Below are positions 16,116 through 23,538 of a DNA stretch of 64,000 bases, piece by piece; position 1 is the first letter of the stretch, and every line of letters starts with the position of its first letter. The position numbers and the translations under genes are program-made. Location of the stretch: contig NZ_JAYERP010000001.1 in NCBI RefSeq assembly GCF_034718895.1, positions 2,768,501 to 2,832,500 on the forward strand. The letters run 5' to 3'. The notes beneath the pieces are model-generated. The model was not told where the DNA came from, searched no databases, and saw nothing but the letters and a program-made list of their open reading frames with translations. Source of the stretch: Paenibacillus phoenicis (GTDB taxonomy: Bacteria; Bacillota; Bacilli; Paenibacillales; Paenibacillaceae).

Positions 16116-16325
16116 TTACGATAAGTTGACGCCAAATAAGCGACGCGCCGACCGCTTGCGAGACGACGGAATCCGGTATTGCCGCGCATAGATAACGCCG
16201 TTTTTCTCATACGTCGCCATCTCCGCGAAATCCGGATACGAGCGTTTGATCTTGCGCATGATGTCCGCGTCCTCCGTGTAACCGGCCAGAAATGCCGAGT
16301 TGAGTCGCCAGATTGCGTTATTCAT
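16116..16325 (-). CDS. Small basic protein of unknown function
   Basis: 69 residues from the ATG at 16325, which overlaps the end of the upstream gene (GATGAATAA). Sequence begins MNNAIWRLNSAFLAGYTEDA and ends in a basic stretch (SSRKRSARRLFGVNLS). No family recognised; the overlap indicates translational coupling. Confidence 0.45.
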   Translation of the reverse strand: MNNAIWRLNSAFLAGYTEDADIMRKIKRSYPDFAEMATYEKNGVIYARQYRIPSSRKRSARRLFGVNLS

Positions 16326-16689
16326 CGAGGTAGCCCCCGTTTCGAACGAAGGTATTGCGCGTGATCTCGTAACTGTCCGGCCAGGTTCCGGCAGCAATGG
16401 CGGCCTTTAGCGTAAATAAGACGATGCCGCGGATCTCCGCTTTGGTGACGCCCCATTTTGCCATCGGCGAGAACTTGCGGCAGGCCAGCGTTGATAGGCG
16501 CTCGACCAACGCGTAAAACTTCGATTCCTCCATTTTTGCGAGGTGATGCGGTGCGTTTGCGTTCGCCTCGACGAAGAGTATAATCTCCCATAATACTCCG
16601 CGATCGCCGTCGTTTCGGACAATGTACGGCTCGATCTTGAGCGGGCGCTTGTCCTCCGCGTACTTAACGATTGTTACGTGCTTATCCAT
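16318..16689 (-). CDS. Phage-type protein of unknown function
   Basis: 123 residues: an N-terminal beta region (HVTIVKYAEDKRPLKIEPYIVRNDG), a helical middle (APHHLAKMEESKFYALVERLSTLACRKF) and WGVTKAEIRGIVLFTLKAAIAAGTWPDSYEITRN. No recognisable motif. It is the first gene after the winged-helix protein in the leftward series. Confidence 0.45.
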   Translation of the reverse strand: MDKHVTIVKYAEDKRPLKIEPYIVRNDGDRGVLWEIILFVEANANAPHHLAKMEESKFYALVERLSTLACRKFSPMAKWGVTKAEIRGIVLFTLKAAIAAGTWPDSYEITRNTFVRNGGYLDE

Positions 16690-16799
16690 TTACTTCTCAT
16701 CCATTCAGCGGCCTAGCAGTTTTGCCTTTGGATTTTTCCCTGCGTGTTGCCCGAGGATTTGCCGCCTCGTTCGGCTTAATTAAAAAGCGCCTCATGCGC

Positions 16800-17717
16800 T
16801 TAATTGAAAAGTACCTTTATTGCGGCCAGCCTTTCCGGGTTGGTACCTGCGTACACAACGCGCGGATTTACGATAACTCTGCGTTTCCTCTTGTCGTTGA
16901 CGTCGGGGATTACAAGGAATACGGGTTTTCCGTCAAGTTTAAGCGAGCCGAGCGCAGTGCGCAGTTTTTGCGTATCCTTATAATTGAGTAACGCGGCTAA
17001 CCGATCCAAGTCCATCGGCGATACACGATCCTCGTTTTGTTCCTCTGGGTTAAAGCAAACGACGTTGAACGAGAAGTTTATAAACGGAAGCACCGCGAAG
17101 ACGATCGCCAGTTGTTTGATTGACCGACCGTTATACCGCTCGTACAAATTGCGAACCGTTCTCCGGAATAGTCGTGTATGCCGATACTCATCGAGCTTAT
17201 ACTCCGCGTCATCAAGTGATCCCCGGTAGAATATCGAAGGGTTGACGTAGATGTCACCGTGTTCGTTTTCGTCGTTTATGATCCCATCCGCAAGCAGCTT
17301 CCCGTAGAACTCCGAGAACCTAGCGCGGCTCATATTCAACAGCGACTCAAGCGCCTTGCGGTTAATCGGGCGACCATTATCGTATTGGAGGCGGCCGTCG
17401 TAATTGGTGTACGTCCCCAAAAACATTAGCCGCGCAAGGTCCGACTGGCTGAGCGAAGGGAAACGCTCGGTCATCGTCATGCAGCCGTTGAATAATGCGA
17501 AAACAAACCCACCGTTCTCGTCCGAGTGATTCCGAAGCTCGTCGAGGGTCTTTCTTCCGCGGGCTTGTGGTTCCGTCGTTTTAAGTACGATTTCGAAGTG
17601 CGTCAGGCGTTCGCCAAGTTCGGACTCGATCGCTTCTTTACGCGCCAGGACGCCGCGTTTCGTTTGCGGTGTGAGGTTAGCCCAGCGCCGTTGTTCTCGT
17701 CTCCTATCGATTGCCAT
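16800..17717 (-). CDS. RepL-like winged-helix protein, putative replication initiator or regulator
   Basis: 305 residues from the ATG at 17717 with GAGGAGG 8 nt upstream. The N-terminus is basic (RRREQRRWANLTPQTKRGVLARKEAI). Residues about 80-170 resemble the winged helix of RepL/RepA-type plasmid initiators: FALFNGCMTMTERFPSLSQSDLARLMFLGTYTNYDGRLQ, then NRKALESLLNMSRARFSEFYGKLLADGII and the wing DIYVNPSIFYRGSL. The C-terminal half (RLAALLNYKDTQKLRTALGSLKLDGKP, then VIVNPRVVYAGTN) looks like a second winged-helix repeat. Two 16-bp direct repeats lie just upstream. Replication initiation is inference; a transcription factor is the alternative. Confidence 0.55.
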   Translation of the reverse strand: MAIDRRREQRRWANLTPQTKRGVLARKEAIESELGERLTHFEIVLKTTEPQARGRKTLDELRNHSDENGGFVFALFNGCMTMTERFPSLSQSDLARLMFLGTYTNYDGRLQYDNGRPINRKALESLLNMSRARFSEFYGKLLADGIINDENEHGDIYVNPSIFYRGSLDDAEYKLDEYRHTRLFRRTVRNLYERYNGRSIKQLAIVFAVLPFINFSFNVVCFNPEEQNEDRVSPMDLDRLAALLNYKDTQKLRTALGSLKLDGKPVFLVIPDVNDKRKRRVIVNPRVVYAGTNPERLAAIKVLFN

Positions 17718-17741
17718 TTGACCCCTCCTCAAAAAATACCC

Positions 17742-17790
17742 TGCTTTTCAGGAACAAAACTACCGAATTACCATGCTTTTCAGGAACAAC
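17742..17790. repeat. Direct repeat upstream of the winged-helix gene (iteron- or operator-like)
   Basis: TGCTTTTCAGGAACAA occurs twice with starts about 32 bp (three helical turns) apart, immediately before the winged-helix gene. On the coding strand each copy is followed by GGTA. This placement suits binding by the downstream protein itself. Confidence 0.5.
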
Positions 17791-17791
17791 A

Positions 17792-17836
17792 CAAAAAGCC
17801 GGAATCCTGCGTCTGGTGCGGTCTCTCACGGCTTTG
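17792..17836 (-). terminator. Terminator or attenuator upstream of the winged-helix gene
   Basis: AAAGCCG and CGGCTTT, about 28 nt apart on the minus strand, followed by TTGTG. It would stop transcription coming from the XRE repressor region before the winged-helix gene. Confidence 0.5.
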
Positions 17837-18201
17837 GCTGTATCTATCCCTATTTATTAGTCCATTTATCTTCTCTTCTTTGAACTTGAACGCGCATAGA
17901 AACTATCACGCCATCATGATTTACTTCGATGATGCGCTTCATGAGTAAACGTGAGATTGTTCAATGATGTGTCGCCGTCGCCTACCGGCCCCGTCGGCCT
18001 TGTTGCTTCGCACCTTCGGCACCATATCTATTTCAACCGCGGATAAAGATTATCAACTTCCTAACGCGGCAGAAGACATATAATAATCCCACAAGGCCCG
18101 GTTTTGGCCGCAGTGGTGAGGAGCGTAGCGACTCAACCCTGTTCGCGCTCGTTCACATGAACGTACGGGAACATACGTAGTTACTCGGCATTTGTAGCGT
18201 C

Positions 18202-18477
18202 TTACTGCGCAAGTTTGACGAGTTTCTGGCGCGCTCGATCCTTCGTAGTTTCCGCAGCTTCTTCCGCTTCGTAAACCGAAATCAGAAACGCCAATTTCTC
18301 CGGTGTGAGGTCGAGCTCTCGCATCAACAGTCCGACTTGATCACTGCGCAGCGGACGGCTTCCTTTTTCGATGTAATGCAGGTGCGGGCCGGATACGTTC
18401 ATGAGCGCGCCCATTTCGTCGAGCGTCAGACCGAGCGCCTTCCGAATTTTGTGCAAATCTCTACGGTTGATCCCCAT
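18202..18477 (-). CDS. XRE-family repressor of the element
   Basis: 91 residues. Residues 5-62 are a helix-turn-helix: LHKIRKALGLTLDEMGALMNVSGPHLHYIEKGSRPLRSDQVGLLMRELDLTPEKL (shown in two runs: LHKIRKALGLTLDEMGALMN and VSGPHLHYIEKGSRPL). The C-terminal 25 residues are charged helix. It lacks a peptidase domain, so it is not a LexA/CI self-cleaving repressor. It stands alone behind a leader with a duplicated terminator-ending sequence (18541-18610 and 18775-18845). A role in maintaining the integrated state is likely but inferred. Confidence 0.75.
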   Translation of the reverse strand: MGINRRDLHKIRKALGLTLDEMGALMNVSGPHLHYIEKGSRPLRSDQVGLLMRELDLTPEKLAFLISVYEAEEAAETTKDRARQKLVKLAQ

Positions 18478-18914
18478 ATTCGTTATCTCCTTTCGCGTTA
18501 AGAATTTTTTCTTACTAGTTGAACAAATAAAAAGAACCGCTCACGCACCGCCGAGCATCCGGCACGTTTGCAGTTTGCTTATTGTTGCCCCTATCTTCTT
18601 AGTCCTTAAATCGCGTAAAAAGCAGGTGTGATCAAAATTTTCTCATAACCCGTAGCCGCATTTTGGCGCAAAATACAACCATAAACGCAAAAAATCTTTG
18701 TCTATAACGTGAGGGTAACTAAACGCGAAAAATACAGGTATCAACACACAAAATTCACAAAATGTTCACATTTAAACGAAAAGAGAAGCGCTGCCAGGCA
18801 TTCAGCACGTTTGCAGTTGCCCCCTATCTTCTAGGTCCTTAATACGTATGAACGTAAAATAAAAAGAGCCCAATTAGGCCCTCTCACTTATGTATTTTGT
18901 CGCCAGCTAAATTT
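18478..18914 (-). ncRNA. Leader region with a duplicated small-RNA-like unit
   Basis: 437 bp without a gene. Two imperfect copies of one unit, at about 18541-18607 and 18789-18845, share (minus strand) TTAAGGAC, AGAAGATAGGGG, then GCAACTGCAAACGTGC-type sequence, and each runs into a GC hairpin and a T-rich tail (TTCTTTTTATTTG; TTCTCTTTTCG). The right copy lacks a 10-nt insert found in the left. They may be attenuators or small RNAs. Confidence 0.4.
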
Positions 18915-19337
18915 TTAGTATTCTACTTTACGGATTGGCTTCCTCCGACCGCCTCCCATGAGCCGCGCCCGTTCCCGTGCCGCAGCAATTTGCGCCAGCT
19001 TGTCCGGATCGTACGGTTTCTCGTAGTTCCACAACCGCCGCATGAACGCCTCCTGGTCGTACCGACGCTCCCGTTTCGGCTTGTCTACGTCTTTCCGCGC
19101 TCGTTGCTCCGCCCGTTGGACCGTTTTCCGCGTAGTTTTGCACGACGGGCCGCATACTTTCGCATTGCCTGGCCGCGTCTTGTCGCGAAATGGATAACCG
19201 CAAATTTCACACCGTTTAATGCGTGGATCTTCGATAGGCTCCCGCAATAGCTTACGTATTATTGCCGCCGCATCTTCCCGCGTGAGCCCTTCCGTTAATT
19301 CTGCCGCGTATTCGATCGCACCCTCTCCCGGTTCCAT
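18915..19337 (-). CDS. Small zinc-finger protein of the element
   Basis: 140 residues. An N-terminal helical part (TEGLTREDAAAIIRKLLREPIEDP) is followed by a four-cysteine zinc site, CEICGYPFRDKTRPGNAKVCGPSC (CxxC-x15-CxxxC), then a basic tail rich in Arg/Lys (KPKRERRYDQEAFMRRLWNYEKPYDPDKLAQ). Architecture typical of phage-encoded nucleic-acid-binding accessory proteins. Function unknown. Confidence 0.55.
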   Translation of the reverse strand: MEPGEGAIEYAAELTEGLTREDAAAIIRKLLREPIEDPRIKRCEICGYPFRDKTRPGNAKVCGPSCKTTRKTVQRAEQRARKDVDKPKRERRYDQEAFMRRLWNYEKPYDPDKLAQIAAARERARLMGGGRRKPIRKVEY

Positions 19338-19444
19338 TCGCTACACCCCCTATATATAAATAACGATTTCGGACCCCGCTCCGCACATTTTCACGGAAAT
19401 ATTTTCGAAACCATACGAACACACATTCGTATTATATCATATAA

Positions 19445-19482
19445 AACGAAAAGAGAAGCGCCCGCCCGTCGCGCTCCTCTCC
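19445..19482 (-). terminator. Terminator in the early leftward series
   Basis: AGAGGAGCGC and GCGCTTCTCT (one G-U pair) on the minus strand are followed by TTTTCGTTTT. The 18-nt sequence AAACGAAAAGAGAAGCGC recurs at about 18775. Confidence 0.6.
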
Positions 19483-19557
19483 TCTAATTGTCCGGCCGAT
19501 AACCGAAACGTTGGCGCGAATCGTTACCGACCGGATAAGTCTGCCGAGCATTTGGCG

Positions 19558-19689
19558 CTACTCGGCGCATTCACGAACGGAGTTTAACTCCACTCGCCCG
19601 CATGGCGATCCCACCGGTCGGCGGCCGGCAGGTACGGGATATAACGCGCGTCTCCTCCGCTTATCGACCGTTGGCGCGGTCGGCATCAT
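19558..19689 (-). CDS. Possible 43-residue protein
   Basis: An ATG at 19689 with GGAGAG about 11 nt upstream opens a frame overlapping the end of 19661-19870 and reading MMPTAPTVDKRRRRALYPV, then AGRRPVGSPCGRVELNSVRECAE. It overlaps in another frame, so it may be spurious; the C-terminal PCGRVELNSVREC looks protein-like. Confidence 0.25.
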   Translation of the reverse strand: MMPTAPTVDKRRRRALYPVPAGRRPVGSPCGRVELNSVRECAE

Positions 19690-19870
19690 CGGAGCGTTGT
19701 CTCTCCGCCTTTATCTGGCGCGTTACAGCCGCCTTGTACGCCATCAGGCGGTTGAAGCGCCCGGCTGGCGACCTCTTAGCGGATCGGCCGCGCAGGCAAT
19801 CGAAACGCAGCGCCCCGTATTGATTAGCTTTGCGCGTAAAATATGCGATTCGATCAACGGTCGTTTTCAT
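19661..19870 (-). CDS. Small basic protein of unknown function
   Basis: 69 residues from the ATG at 19870, with AAGGAG 8 nt upstream. It reads MKTTVDRIAYFTRKANQYGA, then a basic helical region (RGRSAKRSPAGRFNRLMAYKAAVTRQIKAERQR). It is part of the leftward early operon. No family recognised. Confidence 0.45.
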   Translation of the reverse strand: MKTTVDRIAYFTRKANQYGALRFDCLRGRSAKRSPAGRFNRLMAYKAAVTRQIKAERQRSDDADRANGR

Positions 19871-19942
19871 GCGATCAACTCCTTGATAAAGAGCGCGGCC
19901 GCCCATATTAAGACGCGGAGGATGGTGCGCAGTCGGCGTTTT

Positions 19943-20473
19943 TTAGGCATAGGCTTGTAATAGCTCCGGTGCGGTGTGTACGCGGTCACGGTCGGCACCC
20001 CCTTTCGGAACAACGAAGCCGAGCGCGGCAGCTTGCGCATAGGTAAGCGGAGTCGCCCCGAGGACTGCGCGCGGCGAAATATCGATAACCCGGCGGAGTA
20101 GCGCGGCGTTGACGCTGATTTCCTGGCGCGGCTCCATTATGCGCACGAAATAGCGGCCGGTCGTCGGATCGAATACATAGCGGGCCTGCAGCGGTGGTTC
20201 AGCGGGCGCGGCTGGCTCGACCGTTACCTCGCGGAAATGGTGCGGTTTGCGTGTCGTCTTAAGACCGATAGCCGCGAGTTGATCCGGTGTTGCCTCCGCT
20301 ATGTCGCCGGCGATGGTGCGGTCAAGCTGCGGGAAGATGGCGTAGAATAGCGATGGATGTATGGTCGCGTGCTGGGCGTTGCGGCCCGTGCCGAGCGCGA
20401 TCTCTATGAGGTTGGTGCGGCAGTTGCGATAGTAGCCAATTTCATGGGTAGGTACGAGGATAATGGATTTCAT
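19943..20473 (-). CDS. First gene of the leftward operon, unknown function
   Basis: 176 residues: an N-terminal part beginning MKSIILVPTHEIGYYRNCRT, an APAAPAEPP-type linker near the middle, and a C-terminal part (YVFDPTTGRYFVRIMEPRQEISVNAALLRRVIDISPRAVLGA). It starts 114 bp from the divergent Cro-like gene, sharing a control region with inverted repeats, so it is probably the first early gene. AGGAGG precedes the ATG. Not recognised. Confidence 0.5.
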   Translation of the reverse strand: MKSIILVPTHEIGYYRNCRTNLIEIALGTGRNAQHATIHPSLFYAIFPQLDRTIAGDIAEATPDQLAAIGLKTTRKPHHFREVTVEPAAPAEPPLQARYVFDPTTGRYFVRIMEPRQEISVNAALLRRVIDISPRAVLGATPLTYAQAAALGFVVPKGGADRDRVHTAPELLQAYA

Positions 20474-20489
20474 AGCGAAACCTCCTGTT

Positions 20490-20545
20490 AACGATTTGGG
20501 TTATTAACTTGATTCGATATTAACTTAATTCGTTAATAACGTCAA
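20490..20545. promoter_or_regulatory. Operator-like repeats between the early operon and the Cro-like gene
   Basis: GTTATTAAC (20500-20508) and its inverse GTTAATAAC (20532-20540) flank a third ATATTAACTT motif; GTTAACG and CGTTAAT copies lie at the edges. This is the layout expected for overlapping divergent promoters bound by a Cro/CI-type regulator. Confidence 0.5.
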
Positions 20546-20586
20546 GCGTTAATTTTGTGCTAGTATGAATTTTGAGGTGAACTTTA

Positions 20587-20814
20587 ATGATCGTCTTTAA
20601 ATTAGCTCGGTTGCTGCAAGAGCGGGGAATGACTATGTACCAACTAAGTAAGGCAACAGGCGTTAGGCCGAACACAGTCAGCCAGTGGGTGAATAACGAG
20701 AAGTTGCGCGGAGAAGGAAAGGAAGTTAAGTCTATAAGCGTCGAAGTCCTCAACGCCTTCTGTCGGGAATTGAAGTGCTCCCCTAGTGACATACTTGAAT
20801 ACATAGAGGATTAA
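20587..20814 (+). CDS. Cro-like XRE regulator
   Basis: 75 residues that are essentially one helix-turn-helix of the Cro/CI type (RLLQERGMTMYQLSKATGVRPNTVSQWVNN, then ISVEVLNAFCRELKCSPSDILEYIED; the CSPSDIL(E/x)Y ending is characteristic of YozG/Cro-like regulators). It is transcribed divergently from the leftward operon across repeats at 20490-20545. GAGGTGAAC precedes the ATG. Probably regulates the early genes and itself. Confidence 0.75.
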   Translation: MIVFKLARLLQERGMTMYQLSKATGVRPNTVSQWVNNEKLRGEGKEVKSISVEVLNAFCRELKCSPSDILEYIED

Positions 20815-20894
20815 CACCACTGATTACCGGTGAGGATCGCGACTTCGTATACGTGGAGCCGCGAATAAGAGCGCGTGTGAAAATGCGAAACTGG

Positions 20895-20930
20895 ACTCGC
20901 GCGGGGATGCTGCGGAGTCCAGTGTTTAAA
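20895..20930. terminator. Terminator between the Cro-like gene and the synthetase gene
   Basis: ACTGGACTC and GAGTCCAGT form a 9-bp stem with flanking A/T-rich sequence, between convergent genes. Confidence 0.6.
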
Positions 20931-20934
20931 GAGT

Positions 20935-21633
20935 TTATCTTGTAGTTACGGGGCTTTTATTCTGTGAAGTTTTATGTTCTTGATAGCTCCTGAATATTGA
21001 ATCTGCAAGCCTGGTCCCGGTCGAGACAAGCTTGGACAAAACGCGAATTTGTTCTCTACATGCGATGCTTTCTGTTTGGTGGGGGTAGTTTATAGTGTGA
21101 TCAATCTCTCCCCAAACTTCCTCAAACAAAGTTCTAACTTGAATTTCGCATGTGAGAGGGCTATCCTCCCTTGGCTTTACCAAGTAATGGATGCTTGTAT
21201 AATAACTTTCTTTTTGGTAGCAAGAGATATTTAACTTTTCAAAGTAGCTTTTTGCCTCGGGATCCCATGTGTAAGCTTTAGGAGACTCGGCAAACACCCA
21301 ATCCTTTGATTCAACTTTTTCAAGAATTTTTTTATGAATAATCTCGAACTGATCTTGATAAAGATGCAGAACGCGAACTCCCGCTAAATCAGTGACCTCA
21401 GCAAATAAAGTTTCAGGGGTAATAATTCTACCCTGTTCTCTTTTTCTTGCAAGTTTGTCTCGCAGATGATCTTCATCCTTTAATCTATACTTGAGCGAAT
21501 GAATTACAGTAGTCGAGCTTTTGTTAAAAGGAGGCTCAAGTCTGAAGTAATCTCTAACAATATACATAAATTGCTCAAAACGGGGAAGCATCTCTCTATA
21601 TTGTTCGATACAAACTTCTATTTCATTGCTCAT
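20935..21633 (-). CDS. RelA/SpoT-type nucleotide pyrophosphokinase domain protein (small alarmone-synthetase-like)
   Basis: 232 residues, one RelA/SpoT synthetase domain with no HD hydrolase, TGS or ACT domain. Aligned with RelQ-type synthetases: KYRLKDEDHLRDKLARKR carries the substrate-binding R-x-K and K-x-x-x-R (the usual Ser is His here); VTDLAGVRVLHLY matches DIAGIRII; YYTSIHYLVKP matches GYRSLHLIV; EIQVRTLFEEVWGEIDH matches the catalytic EIQIRT-x7-W-x3-H. It overlaps the ParA-like gene by 4 bp and is AT-rich compared with its neighbours. It could make (p)ppGpp or ppApp, or pyrophosphorylate tRNA, as toxic SAS enzymes do. Toxicity is inferred. Confidence 0.8.
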   Translation of the reverse strand: MSNEIEVCIEQYREMLPRFEQFMYIVRDYFRLEPPFNKSSTTVIHSLKYRLKDEDHLRDKLARKREQGRIITPETLFAEVTDLAGVRVLHLYQDQFEIIHKKILEKVESKDWVFAESPKAYTWDPEAKSYFEKLNISCYQKESYYTSIHYLVKPREDSPLTCEIQVRTLFEEVWGEIDHTINYPHQTESIACREQIRVLSKLVSTGTRLADSIFRSYQEHKTSQNKSPVTTR

Positions 21634-22754
21634 ACTACCTCTGCCTCCTCGCTGTCAAGAGTAGCTACTCTTTGTAATAGGGCAATAGTAAACTCTTTAT
21701 ATTTTTCCTTAGTGCCCTCGTATTGAGGCTTGCTACCTCCTCGGATTGTGGCGACGTCTTCGTCATCAAGGTTATCAAGTGAAGGAATTTGCCACATGGG
21801 TTTTTTATACTTTTGGGTCACGTTCGGAAGAGTGTTATGTGTGTGCATTATTGCTGTACCACCGATAGGATCGGCTAACATATCATCGGACAAATGAGAT
21901 CTTACATCTGGTTGGATGTAGTGTTTTATGGTTTCTGGAATTTGCACAACATAATCATAGTGGGCTTGAGCAAGCTCATAAGGTGTTCGATTTGAGTATT
22001 TTTTTGCGTTATAGATTGTATATCCTAAGAATCTAACAAAATTTTTAGGGAAGTACGATCTTTTTTCGTCTGACAAAAGCCCATATATTGTCTCGAACTC
22101 TTTTTTCCACCGGATAAGGTACTCACCTATATTTTTAATACCATATAAAGAAAACATATCAGGGAGACAGGGGATTAAGAAACCATCCACGGTTGAGATA
22201 ATAACTTTATTCAACGTACCCAGGCTTGGTGATGTGTCAATAATTACAAAATCATAATTGTATTTTTCCCCATACATTTCAGCAAGATTTCTAATCATTG
22301 TTGTTGTTCGAATTGATAGCGGGTCTCCTCTATACACACCGCTCCATCTTTCCGCTATTTTATCTTCATACATATGCAATGTGAGTCTTCCTGGTATTAG
22401 GGCTAAATTTTCTGTAAGTTCAACTGGTGGAGGAAGTACTTCTAAGTCTCCAGTCCCCTCTTCTGTTGTTTTTAGAAGGTAGTGAAGTGTTCTTGGGGAA
22501 TTATTTATTGCGTCGAACTCTTCTTGAGATACTTTATCTTTAGAAGCTTTAAAATCGTCAATGAAAGAGTCCTCTTCTTCCCAGACATGCCTAATCTCCT
22601 CATCGGTCAGCGAGCAAATTGTAAGATTACACTGAGGGTCTGCATCGAGCATAAGTACTCTATTCCCCATTTCGGCAAGGCTGTGTGAGAGATGATAAGC
22701 AAGTGTTGTTTTTCCGACTCCGCCTTTATTGTTAAATAGCGAAATTATCTTCAT
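21630..22754 (-). CDS. ParA/MinD-like ATPase paired with the synthetase
   Basis: 374 residues. Deviant Walker A KGGVGKTTLAYHLSHSL at residues 11-27, Walker A' VLMLDADPQCNLT, Walker B FVIIDTSPSLGTLNK. Between these a long insertion (residues about 50-120, rich in Asp/Glu) separates it from chromosomal Soj/ParA. The C-terminal 110 residues carry no ParB-binding feature I recognise, and no parB or centromere-like array lies near. The start codon of the downstream synthetase lies inside its stop (ATGA), so the two proteins are made together. It may sense or sequester, acting as regulator or partner of the synthetase; this is inference. Confidence 0.8.
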   Translation of the reverse strand: MKIISLFNNKGGVGKTTLAYHLSHSLAEMGNRVLMLDADPQCNLTICSLTDEEIRHVWEEEDSFIDDFKASKDKVSQEEFDAINNSPRTLHYLLKTTEEGTGDLEVLPPPVELTENLALIPGRLTLHMYEDKIAERWSGVYRGDPLSIRTTTMIRNLAEMYGEKYNYDFVIIDTSPSLGTLNKVIISTVDGFLIPCLPDMFSLYGIKNIGEYLIRWKKEFETIYGLLSDEKRSYFPKNFVRFLGYTIYNAKKYSNRTPYELAQAHYDYVVQIPETIKHYIQPDVRSHLSDDMLADPIGGTAIMHTHNTLPNVTQKYKKPMWQIPSLDNLDDEDVATIRGGSKPQYEGTKEKYKEFTIALLQRVATLDSEEAEVV

Positions 22755-22767
22755 AATGTCCTCCTAA

Positions 22768-22965
22768 TTACTCCGTATATTTAAACGTACACACCGCGCG
22801 AAGATACCGCTCATCGCCGATCCTTACGCTATTCTCCGTAATCTCCGCAATCTTTCCGCAACCTACCAGTTCTCCCGCGATGAAAACAACGATAGGTGTA
22901 CGGTCCATCTGCGCGGTATAAAGCTGGATATCGGACGTTAACGGGCGCGTAGAACTGCGCTTCAT
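22768..22965 (-). CDS. Small protein of unknown function upstream of the ParA-like gene
   Basis: 65 residues from the ATG at 22965 (GAGAGGTG upstream). MKRSSTRPLTSDIQLYTAQM is followed by a compact beta pattern: PIVVFIAGELVGCGKIAEITENSVRIGDERYLR, resembling a small Sm/SH3-like barrel. It lies 13 bp before the ParA-like gene and could be in the same operon, although its base composition is nearer to that of the phage genes. Confidence 0.5.
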   Translation of the reverse strand: MKRSSTRPLTSDIQLYTAQMDRTPIVVFIAGELVGCGKIAEITENSVRIGDERYLRAVCTFKYTE

Positions 22966-23075
22966 ACTTCGGCACCTCTCGATAAATTTTACCATATTTT
23001 TTGCAATTATTGGTGTATAATTATTTCAAAAGACCTATGCCAATAGTGTGAATAAATAAGTTAAGAGGTGTTTGT

Positions 23076-23447
23076 ATGTCGAAGTTTTTAGATGTAGTTG
23101 GGAAAATCACGATAGTCGCGGCCGTCATTCTAGGAATTGTATACGGACTTAAAAGCGACCCACTAGCGGAAGCGTTTGGATATGACGACGAAGCGTTTCG
23201 GTGGACTATTGCCCTTACGTGGTGGGTGAGCGGGGCAATCTCAGGCGCGGTACTCATAGCGCTCGGAACGATGCTTAATTATCTCGAAGAAAACAACGCC
23301 ATGCTTCGGGAACTTGTGCGGAAATCTGAAATAAATACTAGTGTGTCTTATGATCAATACGCCAAGGATACTCTCAATAAAATCAAAGAGTCAAAAGTGC
23401 CATTCTCCTCAAAGTTGAGTGGATATAAGTTCAAAGCAAACGATTAA
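23076..23447 (+). CDS. Two-helix membrane protein of unknown function, opposite strand
   Basis: 123 residues: hydrophobic helices at about 5-25 (VVGKITIVAAVILGIVYGL) and 43-65 (IALTWWVSGAISGAVLIALGTML), then a charged coiled-coil-like tail (LEENNAMLRELVRKSE and on). The gene points against the surrounding phage genes and has its own AAGAGGTG site and downstream terminator, as cargo genes often do. No family recognised. Confidence 0.55.
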   Translation: MSKFLDVVGKITIVAAVILGIVYGLKSDPLAEAFGYDDEAFRWTIALTWWVSGAISGAVLIALGTMLNYLEENNAMLRELVRKSEINTSVSYDQYAKDTLNKIKESKVPFSSKLSGYKFKAND

Positions 23448-23451
23448 ACGC

Positions 23452-23512
23452 AAAAAAGGGGCGCAAGCCAAACGGATTTTACTCCGCCAGCTTGCGCCCC
23501 TCTTTTCAATCG
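23452..23512. terminator. Bidirectional terminator
   Basis: GGGGCGCAAGC (23459-23469) pairs with GCTTGCGCCCC, with AAAAAA before and TCTTTT after, between convergent 23076-23447 and the holin gene. Confidence 0.8.
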
Positions 23513-23538
23513 GTGCGTTCTTTTGCGCCCCTTTTACG

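Larger units (their letters stand above)
17718..18201. other. Non-coding stretch upstream of the winged-helix gene
   Basis: 484 bp containing the direct repeats and the terminator at 17792-17836. Two frames of about 30 codons on the minus strand (around 17880-18040) overlap by ATGA but lack ribosome binding sites, so I do not call them. Confidence 0.4.

Noticed and set aside
17526-17948. 140-codon plus-strand frame across the start of the winged-helix gene
   Set aside because: Antisense to the better supported gene and its repeats; no ribosome binding site.
21630-22754. Plasmid partition system
   Set aside because: ParA-like ATPase has no ParB partner or repeat-type centromere; the coupled gene is a RelA/SpoT-type enzyme.
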